Positions 26,946-34,154 of a DNA stretch of 64,000 bases are shown here, piece after piece. The stretch's first letter is position 1, and each line of letters opens with the position of its first letter. The notes beneath the pieces are model-generated. The model saw only the letters and a program-made list of their open reading frames with translations. It was not told the origin of the DNA and searched no databases. The translations under genes were made by a program, and so were the position numbers. The DNA is taken from positions 1 through 64,000 of the forward strand of contig DASCMS010000029.1 in the NCBI GenBank assembly GCA_036011085.1. Direction: 5' to 3'. Origin of the DNA: UBA8231 sp036011085. GTDB taxonomy: Bacteria; Latescibacterota; UBA2968; UBA8231.

Positions 26946-28766
26946 GTGCCGCGTCATATCCTCGGTATTTCCGCCTACTACCATGACTCCGCCGCCTGTC
27001 TGCTCAGCGACGGGCAGATCGTCGCCGCGGCGCAGGAAGAACGGTTCTCGCGCCGCAAGCACGACGCGCGCTTCCCGGAACTGGCAGCCAGGTACTGCCT
27101 CGACCAGGCCGGGATCGGCGTCAGCGATCTGGAGTGTGTCGGGTTCTATGACAAGCCGTTGCTCACCTTTGAGCGATTGCTGGAAACACATCTCGGAACG
27201 GCGCCCAAAGGTCTGCAACTCTACTGGAAGTCCATGTCGGTCTGGCTCAGCCAGAAACTGTGGATTCCTCAAGAGGTCTGCCGCGGTCTGGGTGCCGACG
27301 TGCAGGTGCTTTTCGGGGAACACCACGAATCGCACGCCGCCTCGGCCTTCTATCCCTCACCATTTGAAGAAGCCGCCATCCTGACAACGGACGGTGTCGG
27401 CGAATGGACGACGACGAGTTTCGGCTTCGGGCGGGGGACTGAACTGCACACCCTGGGAGAGATCAAGTTCCCTCATTCCCTCGGGCTGCTCTACACGGCG
27501 TTCACCTACTTCACGGGATTCAAGCCGAATTCCGGAGAATACAAGCTGATGGGGCTGGCCCCCTATGGCGAGCCCAGGTATGCAGATCGCATCCTCGACA
27601 AGATCCTCGCCCTCGCCGAAGATGGCTCCTTCCGCCTCAACCTCGACTACTTCAACTATGTTGCCGGCCTGACGATGACGAGCGGCGCCATGGACGATCT
27701 GTTCGACGGCCCGGCGAGGACACCGGAAACACCGCTGTCGCAACGGGAAATGGATATCGCTGCATCCTGCCAGAAGGTGACTGAGGAGGTACTTCTGCGC
27801 ATGGCGGCAACGGCGCACCGCGAGACCGGGATGAAGAATCTGTGTCTGGCAGGAGGCGTGGCCCTCAACTGCGTTGGCAACGGTCGCATTCTTCGGGAGG
27901 GACCGTTCGAGAACCTGTGGATCCAACCAGCCGCCGGCGACGCCGGAGGGGCAGTCGGCGTGGCCCTGGCGCTCTGGCATCGTCATTTCGAACAGCCGCG
28001 CCGCGTGGAGGATGGTGACTCCATGTCAGGATCCTACCTGGGGCCGGCCTATGCGGACGATGAGATCGAGTCCTTTCTGGCAGCGCAGAAGGCCCCCGCG
28101 ACCCGCCTGGAGGCAGATGAACTGTCCGTCCGCGTGGCCGGTATCCTCGCCGACGAGAAGGTTGTAGGCTGGTTTCAGGGACGTATGGAGTTCGGGCCAC
28201 GGGCCCTTGGAGCGCGCAGCATCCTGGGTGATCCGCGCTCCTCGGCGATGCAGTCGCAGATGAACCTGAAAATAAAGTATCGCGAGAGCTTCCGGCCCTT
28301 TGCGCCCAGCGTGCTGCGGGAACACGTGGACGAGTGGTTCGACATGGATACGGATTCACCGTACATGCTGCTCGTCGCCCCGGTGAAAGAGGAAAAGCAG
28401 ATCCGCATGACGGCTGAGCAGGAGGCCCTGTTCGGCATCGACAAGCTCCACGTGCCGCGTTCGGAGATTCCCGCCGTCACCCATGTCGACTACTCGGCGC
28501 GGGTGCAGACCGTCCGGCGCGAGGTCAACGCCCCCTACCATGATCTGTTGGCAGCGTTCCACCGCCTCACCGGCTGCCCGCTCCTCGTCAACACCTCTTT
28601 CAACGTGCGGGGCGAGCCCATCGTGTGCACGCCCGAGGACGCCTACCGCTGCTTCATGCGAACAGAAATGGACTATCTCGTTCTGGGGAACTTCCTGCTC
28701 AGCAAGCAGGACCAGCCCCAATGGCACGAAGACGTCAGCTGGCAGGAGGAGTTCGAACTTGACTGA
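26946..28766 (+). CDS. NodU/CmcH-family O-carbamoyltransferase
   Basis: A 606-residue carbamoyltransferase with a TsaD-like N-terminal ASKHA domain (HILGISAYYHDSAACLL, GEHHESHAASAFYPSPFEEA with the iron-binding histidine motif, TTDGVGEW, LCLAGGVALNCVGN) and a C-terminal YrdC-like domain region (WFQGRMEFGPRALGARSILG, YRESFRPFAPSVL, PLLVNTSFNVRGEPIVCTPED). Such enzymes transfer carbamoyl from carbamoyl phosphate via carbamoyl-AMP to a hydroxyl of a sugar, antibiotic or other metabolite. The start is GTG with no strong ribosome site. The following SxtJ-like gene is a common neighbour of such carbamoyltransferases. The acceptor is unknown. Confidence 0.9.
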   Translation: MPRHILGISAYYHDSAACLLSDGQIVAAAQEERFSRRKHDARFPELAARYCLDQAGIGVSDLECVGFYDKPLLTFERLLETHLGTAPKGLQLYWKSMSVWLSQKLWIPQEVCRGLGADVQVLFGEHHESHAASAFYPSPFEEAAILTTDGVGEWTTTSFGFGRGTELHTLGEIKFPHSLGLLYTAFTYFTGFKPNSGEYKLMGLAPYGEPRYADRILDKILALAEDGSFRLNLDYFNYVAGLTMTSGAMDDLFDGPARTPETPLSQREMDIAASCQKVTEEVLLRMAATAHRETGMKNLCLAGGVALNCVGNGRILREGPFENLWIQPAAGDAGGAVGVALALWHRHFEQPRRVEDGDSMSGSYLGPAYADDEIESFLAAQKAPATRLEADELSVRVAGILADEKVVGWFQGRMEFGPRALGARSILGDPRSSAMQSQMNLKIKYRESFRPFAPSVLREHVDEWFDMDTDSPYMLLVAPVKEEKQIRMTAEQEALFGIDKLHVPRSEIPAVTHVDYSARVQTVRREVNAPYHDLLAAFHRLTGCPLLVNTSFNVRGEPIVCTPEDAYRCFMRTEMDYLVLGNFLLSKQDQPQWHEDVSWQEEFELD

Positions 28767-28926
28767 CTGGCGGCGTCGACGAAGACCCCCGGACGGGACG
28801 GTGGCTCAACGCCGCCAAGCCGAGATCGCGCCCGTCCCCGCCCCATTCCACCCGGTGCGCGATCTCTACGGGAGCTCTGATGACTGGCAGCGTCAGGCTG
28901 GGCCATCTCCAGGTGAGGGACCATGA
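28759..28926 (+). CDS. Small 55-residue protein between carbamoyltransferase and SxtJ-like genes
   Basis: A short frame starting TTG overlaps the end of the carbamoyltransferase gene by eight bases and ends TGA inside the ATGA that starts the SxtJ-like gene. AGGAGGAG lies seven bases before the TTG, one of the best ribosome sites in the window, although it also lies within the upstream coding sequence. The product is very basic at the N-terminus (TDWRRRRRPPDGTV) and proline-rich, ending SSDDWQRQAGPSPGEGP, with no membrane span. In related operons this position often holds a roughly 50-residue DUF5989 membrane protein, which this is not. It could instead be a spurious frame, but the coupling at both ends supports translation. 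Confidence 0.5.
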   Translation: MTDWRRRRRPPDGTVAQRRQAEIAPVPAPFHPVRDLYGSSDDWQRQAGPSPGEGP

Positions 28927-29375
28927 GCGCACCCCTCGATCTACCCTTCTGGAAACCGCCGCCGCCCGAGGTCAGTGACCTGCGGAAATTCGGTCTGCTT
29001 TTCGGCGTGCTCCTTGGCGCCCTGGCGGGCTATCTGACCTGGCGCCGGGGCGTCGAGGCGGCTACCCTCCCGGCGGCGATCAGCGCCGTACTGCTGCTGG
29101 CCGGTCTGGCGCTGCCGTCGGCGCTGAAGCCGTTCTGGTGGCCATGGATGGTTCTGGCCCGTACTCTGGGATTTGTCAACAGCCATGTGCTGTTGGCAGT
29201 CGTGTTCTATCTCATGTTCATGCCGGTCGGTCTGACGATGCGTCTCTTTGGCCGTGACCCGTTGGGAGACAGGAAGTTCCTCAAATCACGTCAGGTTGCC
29301 GACGAGGGTGGCAGTCTGTGGTTGCGCCGGGACAGTGCGCAACTGCCTCCGCACCACTACGAGCGTCAGTTCTAA
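28923..29375 (+). CDS. SxtJ-family membrane protein
   Basis: A 150-residue protein with three or four hydrophobic segments (LRKFGLLFGVLLGALAGYL, LPAAISAVLLLAGLALPSAL, WPWMVLARTLGFVNSHVLL, VVFYLMFMPVGLTMRLFG) and a short C-terminal tail. The LARTLGFVNSHVLLAVVFYLMFMPVGLTMRL core matches the SxtJ family, named from the saxitoxin cluster and found beside NodU/SxtI carbamoyltransferases. The role is undetermined. The ATG overlaps the stop of the small upstream gene. Confidence 0.8.
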   Translation: MSAPLDLPFWKPPPPEVSDLRKFGLLFGVLLGALAGYLTWRRGVEAATLPAAISAVLLLAGLALPSALKPFWWPWMVLARTLGFVNSHVLLAVVFYLMFMPVGLTMRLFGRDPLGDRKFLKSRQVADEGGSLWLRRDSAQLPPHHYERQF

Positions 29376-29396
29376 CACGACCCACGCCGAGCGGGT

Positions 29397-29424
29397 TTGA
29401 TCGGGTCAGAAACCACCGTATATT
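29397..29424 (+). promoter_or_regulatory. Promoter immediately before tadA
   Basis: TTGATC, a 16-base spacer, then TATATT. The -10 box ends three bases before the tadA ATG, so transcription would begin at or within the first codons and the mRNA would be leaderless or nearly so. No Shine-Dalgarno is present before tadA. Confidence 0.5.
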
Positions 29425-29427
29425 CTC

Positions 29428-29919
29428 ATGTCTGAACTTGCACCGGATGTGGGCGACGAGGCGGATCGATACTGGATGGGTCGAGCCCTGCAGCGGGCAC
29501 ATTTCGCCGCTGAGCAGGACGAGGTGCCCATCGGGGCGCTGGTGGTACGCGACGGCGCGATCGTCGGCGCCGGCTGGAATCGCACCGAGCGCGACCAGGA
29601 CGGCACGGCGCATGCCGAGATCATGGCGCTGCGCCAGGCGGCCATTTCTCTGGGCTCACGGTGTCTCGAGGACTGCGTTCTCTATGTGACGCTCGAGCCG
29701 TGTGCCATGTGCGCTGGGGCGGTCGTCCTGTCTCGCATTCCTCGACTCGTTTTCGGGGCGTACGATCCCAAAGCGGGGGCTTGCGGCACGTTACGGAACG
29801 TGGCTCAGGATCCACGCCTCAACCACAGAAGCCAGGTCATCGGCGGTGTGTTGCGCAACGAATGTGCCGGCCTGCTCCAGAGCTTCTTCGGCGGCCTGAG
29901 GGATCGCCGGCAGGAGTAG
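29428..29919 (+). CDS. tadA: tRNA-specific adenosine deaminase TadA
   Basis: TadA deaminates A34 to inosine in tRNA-Arg(ACG). The 163-residue protein has the zinc/catalytic set of the cytidine-deaminase fold: H62-A63-E64 and P91-C92-A-M-C95, with DEVPIGALVV, AGWNRTE and YDPKAGACGTL typical of TadA. The start fits the family length (M at -WM- would truncate helix 1). It is followed 11 bases later by tRNA-Ser and heads a tadA-tRNA-SRP RNA-dnaX-recR block. Confidence 0.94.
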   Translation: MSELAPDVGDEADRYWMGRALQRAHFAAEQDEVPIGALVVRDGAIVGAGWNRTERDQDGTAHAEIMALRQAAISLGSRCLEDCVLYVTLEPCAMCAGAVVLSRIPRLVFGAYDPKAGACGTLRNVAQDPRLNHRSQVIGGVLRNECAGLLQSFFGGLRDRRQE

Positions 29920-29930
29920 GCAGAGCAGTC

Positions 29931-30020
<90 letters not shown>

Positions 30021-30043
30021 TTCACCTTGGTTCCGGTCGAGGT

Positions 30044-30136
30044 GGAGAGATGACCGAGTGGTCGAAGGTGCACGACTGGAAATCGTGTGTAGCGTTTATA
30101 GCGCTACCGTGGGTTCGAATCCCACTCTCTCCGCCA
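30044..30136 (+). tRNA. tRNA-Ser (anticodon GGA)
   Basis: A 93-nt class II tRNA with acceptor GGAGAGA/TCTCTCC, discriminator G and encoded CCA. The stem CACGA/TCGTG encloses loop CTGGAAA, giving anticodon GGA (UCC/UCU). The long variable arm is TAGCGTTTATAGCGCTA and the T arm is GTGGGTTCGAATCCCAC, identical to that of the preceding tRNA-Ser. Confidence 0.95.
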
Positions 30137-30154
30137 TTATTATCCTGCATGGGT

Positions 30155-30230
30155 GGGGCAGTAGCTCAGTTGGGAGAGCGCTAGGTTCGCAATCTGGAGG
30201 TCGTGGGTTCGATCCCCATCTGCTCCACCA
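30155..30230 (+). tRNA. tRNA-Ala (anticodon CGC)
   Basis: A 76-nt tRNA with acceptor GGGGCAG/CTGCTCC, discriminator A and encoded CCA. The G3:U70 wobble pair, the alanine identity element, is present. The anticodon loop TTCGCAA gives CGC, which reads GCG. A run of five T follows the CCA almost directly. Confidence 0.9.
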
Positions 30231-30242
30231 TTTTTCTTCGCA

Positions 30243-30296
30243 GGAGCCCGTCGGGCAAAAAGGCTACAGGACTCACAGCCTTTGCTGACGGGCTCC
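30243..30296 (+). terminator. Long inverted repeat between the tRNA-Ala gene and SRP RNA
   Basis: GGAGCCCGTC and GACGGGCTCC form a perfect outer stem. An inner stem (GGCAAA and AGGCT with AGCCTTTGC) extends it. The hairpin separates the tRNA cluster from the SRP RNA and may terminate the tRNA transcript or serve as an RNase III processing site. Only three T residues follow. Confidence 0.55.
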
Positions 30297-30308
30297 GGCG
30301 TTTCAGCT

Positions 30309-30580
30309 GGGTCGTGCTAGATGGGGAGGTAGCGGCGCCCTGTACCCGCAATCCGCTCTAGCGGGATCGAATTCCCGTCCAGAGGTCTGTCTGCCCTAGC
30401 GCCGGACGACCCCGAGGGCGCTGAAGGTCGGATTCCACGCAACGTGAGGCTTCTGAACTCCGTCAGGACCGGAAGGTAGCAGCGGTAAGAATGCTGATGC
30501 GTGTGCCGTGGAGATGTCTGGCCGGAGCCCGAGGGACCCGAAGGTTGTTGGGCACCGGGTCGAAGATGGGTGCACGACCT
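30309..30580 (+). ncRNA. ffs: Signal recognition particle RNA, large type with Alu domain
   Basis: The apical S-domain hallmark is CAGGACCGGAAGGTAGCAGCGG, with its GGAA tetraloop at 30471-30474. The 5' part (GTGCTAGATGGGGAGGTAGC, then CCCTGTACCCGCAATCCGCT) matches the Alu domain of Bacillus-type scRNA. The ends GGGTCGTGC and GCACGACCT pair to close the molecule, giving about 272 nt, and ATTTTCTTTT follows. Most Gram-negative bacteria have only the roughly 110-nt 4.5S RNA. With Ffh this RNA targets membrane proteins; the Alu domain can pause elongation. Confidence 0.93.
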
Positions 30581-30668
30581 ATTTTCTTTTCGATCGTATG
30601 AACTGACCGTGAGCCCCCCGTCAAGGGGCCTCGTTGCCAATCCACCGCCCCCGTGTTGTAGAGCCATC

Positions 30669-32447
30669 ATGGCCTATCAGGTAACCGCCCGCAAGTGGCG
30701 TCCCCAGCGCTTCTACGAGGTCGTCGGTCAGCAGCACATCACGACGACACTGACGAACGCGCTGCATTCAGGGCGTGTTGCCCAATGCTATCTGTTCACG
30801 GGCCCTCGCGGTGTCGGCAAGACGACGACGGCGCGTATCCTCGCCAAGGCGCTCAACTGTGCGAATCGTGGCGATACGCCTGACCCTTGCGGTGAATGTC
30901 CCTCCTGTCGTGCCATCACCGACGGCACGAGCATGGATGTTCTCGAGATCGATGGCGCCTCGAACAACAGTGTCGATGACGTACGGGAACTGCGCGAGAT
31001 CGTGCGCTACATCCCCACCGAGGGTGCCTACAAGGTCTACATCATCGACGAAGTCCACATGCTGTCGACGGCGGCCTTCAATGCTCTGTTGAAGACGCTG
31101 GAAGAACCGCCCGAGCGCGTGGTCTTTGTCTTTGCCACGACCGAGGTGCAGGAGGTACCCGAGACGATCCTGTCCCGCTGCCAGCGTTTCAACTTCCGAC
31201 GTATCCCCACATCGTTGATCGCCTCGCATCTGGGAAAGATCACCACCGACGAAGGTATCGACGCCGAACAGGAGGCCCTCTACCTGCTCGCCCACCGTGC
31301 CGATGGCGCTCTGCGTGACGCCGAGAGCCTCCTCGACCAGGTTGTCTCCTTCAGCGGCGGGGTGTCCGCCACCGGTGTCAGTGACGTGCTGGGGCTGGTG
31401 GATCGCGCCGTCTTCTTCGATGCCGCTCGCGCCATCGCCGCCGGCGACGGGGCCTGCCTGCTCGATCTGGTGGCTGCCGTCATCGACGGTGGTGGAGATA
31501 TCGAGGAGTTTGTGCGTGGCTTCGTCGAGCATGCCAGCCACATGCTGTTCACCAAGGTGCAGGGATCTGCGGACAAGCTCGAGGTGGCCGATACCGAGCG
31601 GGCCCGCTACGACGAATCGGTGGGCGACCTCGCCGAAGAGGATCTGCTGCGGATCGTACAGGCTCTGATGGAACTGGAAGCCGATCTGCGGCGATCCCTG
31701 CAGCCCCGATTCCGCACCGAGTTGGCTCTCGTACGCCTCGCCCATATGGGACGAGCCGTGGACGTGGGGCGCCTGCTGACCCGACTCGCCGCCCTCGAGG
31801 CCGCTGTCGGCAGCGGCCGACAGCGACAACTTGCCGCAGCTCACACCCCAGCGGCGGCGCCAGCATCCACCGGTCCCGCACCGGCTCCGGCCAGCCAGCC
31901 CCGTCCCCAGGCGGCTGATTCCCCGCCACCACCTGTACCACCGCCACAGCGCGAAGAGGGCCCCGGGGCCGAACCATCGGCAGTATCCGAGCAGAAGACG
32001 CCACCATCCGGCCCGATCGATACCGACGAATTGAAGGGGCAGTGGTCACGCGTGACGCACCTGGTGCGGCAGACTCAGCCTTCTGCGGGTACCTTCCTGC
32101 AGGAGGTCACCCGCATGGAACTCGAAGGGGTCATCCTGACGCTGTTCTTCAGTCAGGAGAATCGCTTCGGCATGGGGCTGGTGGGCAAGGCGCATGAAGC
32201 GGTATCAGCCGCCATCGCCCAGGTCACCAATCATCAACTGCGCATCCGTTGCAGTCTCGATGAAGGGGATGGCGGTTCTGGCGGTCAGGGCCCCGAGCCG
32301 CCGCTGCCGCCACCGGCAACAGACAACCCGGAGCAGCGCCCTGCCCCCGAGGCCACGACTCCCCCAGCGCAGCAGACAGGCCGCGGTGCCGATCTCGATC
32401 CTTCCGTCCGCGCCGTTGTCGACGCCATCGATGGCGAACTCGTATAG
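30669..32447 (+). CDS. dnaX: DNA polymerase III subunit gamma/tau
   Basis: The AAA+ clamp-loader motor (592 residues). Walker A GPRGVGKT is at 45-52. The zinc cysteines are C64, C74, C77 and C80, and Walker B is IIDEVHML. The SRCQRFNFRRI sensor follows, then the domain III helices. A proline/alanine-rich linker (about 420-500) leads to a C-terminal domain, and the protein ends in a second proline-rich stretch and a short tail. The ATG is chosen because MAYQVTARKWRPQ is the family N-terminus; longer frames run back through the SRP RNA. No A-rich slippery site for a gamma form was seen. recR follows after seven bases. Confidence 0.95.
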   Translation: MAYQVTARKWRPQRFYEVVGQQHITTTLTNALHSGRVAQCYLFTGPRGVGKTTTARILAKALNCANRGDTPDPCGECPSCRAITDGTSMDVLEIDGASNNSVDDVRELREIVRYIPTEGAYKVYIIDEVHMLSTAAFNALLKTLEEPPERVVFVFATTEVQEVPETILSRCQRFNFRRIPTSLIASHLGKITTDEGIDAEQEALYLLAHRADGALRDAESLLDQVVSFSGGVSATGVSDVLGLVDRAVFFDAARAIAAGDGACLLDLVAAVIDGGGDIEEFVRGFVEHASHMLFTKVQGSADKLEVADTERARYDESVGDLAEEDLLRIVQALMELEADLRRSLQPRFRTELALVRLAHMGRAVDVGRLLTRLAALEAAVGSGRQRQLAAAHTPAAAPASTGPAPAPASQPRPQAADSPPPPVPPPQREEGPGAEPSAVSEQKTPPSGPIDTDELKGQWSRVTHLVRQTQPSAGTFLQEVTRMELEGVILTLFFSQENRFGMGLVGKAHEAVSAAIAQVTNHQLRIRCSLDEGDGGSGGQGPEPPLPPPATDNPEQRPAPEATTPPAQQTGRGADLDPSVRAVVDAIDGELV

Positions 32448-32454
32448 GATATCC

Positions 32455-33054
32455 ATGGGGCCGCAACCACTCGAAGATCTGGTCACCGCCTTGGCGCGTC
32501 TGCCCGGAATCGGCCGCAAGACGGCTCAGCGACTGGCGTTGCACGTGCTCAAGTCGCCGCCGCAGGAGGCCCAGGCTCTGGCCGAGGCGATCCGCGGGGC
32601 GAGAGAGAATATCGGCCACTGCACGCGGTGTTTTCACCTGACCGAGCGCGGTCAGGAGTTGTGCCACGTGTGTCGCGATACAAACCGTGATTCGGCGGTG
32701 GTCTGCGTCGTCGAGGAGGCCAGCGACGCCCTCGCCCTGGAGCGCAGCGACCTGATGCGTGGCACCTATCATGTTCTCGGCGGGGCCCTGAGCCCACTCG
32801 ACGGCATCGGTCCGGCGGACCTGCGAATCGATGAACTCGTCGAGCGCGTGCAGCGGGAAGGCGTACGCGAGGTCATCCTGGCGCACAACGCCAGTGCCGA
32901 GGGGGAGGCAACGGCGGAGTATATCCACCAGCGGCTGGCAGGGATCACCAGCGTCACGCGTCTGGCCCGGGGCCTGCCGGCCGGCTCTGATCTGGATCTG
33001 GCTGACCGGACGACGCTGACCCACGCGCTGCAGGGACGTACGACGTTCCGATGA
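32455..33054 (+). CDS. recR: Recombination mediator protein RecR
   Basis: RecR (199 residues) works with RecO or RecF to load RecA on gapped DNA. It has the helix-hairpin-helix LARLPGIGRKTAQRLALH, a zinc finger (C56, C59, C70, C73) and a Toprim domain (VVCVVEEASDALALERS; ILAHNASAEGEATAEYI). The ATG overlaps nothing upstream; GGATATCC precedes it. The usual ybaB (EbfC) gene between dnaX and recR is absent. The stop overlaps the pgsA ATG. Confidence 0.95.
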   Translation: MGPQPLEDLVTALARLPGIGRKTAQRLALHVLKSPPQEAQALAEAIRGARENIGHCTRCFHLTERGQELCHVCRDTNRDSAVVCVVEEASDALALERSDLMRGTYHVLGGALSPLDGIGPADLRIDELVERVQREGVREVILAHNASAEGEATAEYIHQRLAGITSVTRLARGLPAGSDLDLADRTTLTHALQGRTTFR

Positions 33055-33647
33055 CCGGCACTCCTTCTTCAACGATCGTCAACCTGCCCAATATTCTGAC
33101 GATTTCGCGCATCCTGGCGACGCCGGTCTTTCTGGTGATGCTGCTAGCCGAGGCGGGGCATTGGCGGGGCGGCGCCGTCGTGGTGTTTCTACTGGCCTCG
33201 TTGACCGATCTGTACGATGGCCGGCTGGCGCGGGCCCGCGATTGCGTCACCGAGTTCGGCCGTTTCATGGATCCTCTTGCCGACAAGATCCTGGTTACTT
33301 CAGCGCTCGTTGCCTTCGCTCTCGTGCGGATCGTCAACGCCTGGCTCGTGGTGCCCATCGTCGTGCGCGACGTCGTCATCACGGGCATGCGCATGTATGG
33401 CCTCTACCAGGGGCGCATGATGGAAACCTCACGGCTGGCCAAGTGGAAGACGACGGTGCAGCTGATCACCGTGATCGTGATTCTGGCCCTGCTCGCTCTT
33501 CACGAGGTCGCCGGATACTACGAATGGGGCGCCGTGCAAGCTGCTCGAGCCTGGCTGCCCCTGCTCAGCAACGGTCTGATGGCGGCGGTTCTGCTGCTTA
33601 CCCTGATGTCCGGTTTTCACTACTTTTTTCGCACCGGATCGGCATAG
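33051..33647 (+). CDS. pgsA: CDP-diacylglycerol-glycerol-3-phosphate 3-phosphatidyltransferase
   Basis: PgsA makes phosphatidylglycerophosphate from CDP-diacylglycerol, the committed step to phosphatidylglycerol and cardiolipin. The CDP-alcohol phosphotransferase signature D-G-x2-A-R-x8-G-x3-D-x3-D is complete at residues 56-78. Several membrane spans surround it (ILATPVFLVMLLAE, VTSALVAFALVRIVNAWLV, TVQLITVIVILALLALHEV, MAAVLLLTLMSGFHYFF). Length (198) is normal. The next gene encodes the phosphatase for its product. Confidence 0.93.
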   Translation: MTGTPSSTIVNLPNILTISRILATPVFLVMLLAEAGHWRGGAVVVFLLASLTDLYDGRLARARDCVTEFGRFMDPLADKILVTSALVAFALVRIVNAWLVVPIVVRDVVITGMRMYGLYQGRMMETSRLAKWKTTVQLITVIVILALLALHEVAGYYEWGAVQAARAWLPLLSNGLMAAVLLLTLMSGFHYFFRTGSA

Positions 33648-33678
33648 GATCGACTTCCTGCGAACCGCCGTCGCCACC

Positions 33679-34098
33679 GTGCTGTTTTCCGGTCGCGCCC
33701 CGATTGCACCCGGAACTGCCGGCTCGGCGGTGACTGCCGTCGCCTGGTTTGTCTTCGGCAGCACGCTGACCCCGCTGACGTGGATCCTGCTGCTGGCGTC
33801 GGTTACGGGGATCGCCGTCGTCACGGCGGGCGCTGAGGCCCGGGCTCTTGGTCGTGAAGACCCCGGGCCTGTAGTCATCGACGAGGCGGCGGGGTTCTTG
33901 TTTACCGTGGCCTTTCTCCCCCATGGCCTGTGGACGACACTGGCGGCGTTTGTGTTGTTCCGCATCCTCGATATTCTCAAGCCGCCGCCGGCCAGGCAGT
34001 TGGAAGCTCTGCACGGTGGCTGGGGCATCGTTCTGGACGACGTTGCCGCTGGTATCATGGGCAACCTGATGTTGCACGTCGGCCTGGCATTGCTGTAG
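33679..34098 (+). CDS. pgpA: Phosphatidylglycerophosphatase A
   Basis: PgpA dephosphorylates phosphatidylglycerophosphate to phosphatidylglycerol. Family motifs are seen in SGRAPIAPGTAGS, DPGPVVIDEAAGFLF (the catalytic acidic segment), FRILDILKPPPARQLE and GWGIVLDDVAAGIMGNL. Three or four membrane spans are present. The first canonical start, a GTG, leaves 139 residues, but the family helix seems to begin about ten codons earlier (FLRTAVATVLF) where no ATG, GTG or TTG exists before a stop. A CTG at 33658 may be the true start. It follows pgsA by 31 bases in the same pathway. Confidence 0.85.
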   Translation: MLFSGRAPIAPGTAGSAVTAVAWFVFGSTLTPLTWILLLASVTGIAVVTAGAEARALGREDPGPVVIDEAAGFLFTVAFLPHGLWTTLAAFVLFRILDILKPPPARQLEALHGGWGIVLDDVAAGIMGNLMLHVGLALL

Positions 34099-34154
34099 AG
34101 CAGGCTGCCGGCATCTCGACGACATAAAAGGTAGAGGGGAGCAAGAGGACGATC

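Noticed and set aside
30669..32447. Programmed frameshift in dnaX to make gamma
   Set aside because: No A-AAA-AAG or similar slippery heptamer with a following hairpin was seen near the end of domain III.
34099..34154. SOS box upstream of recA
   Set aside because: Neither CTGT-N8-ACAG nor GAAC-N4-GTTC occurs in the gap.
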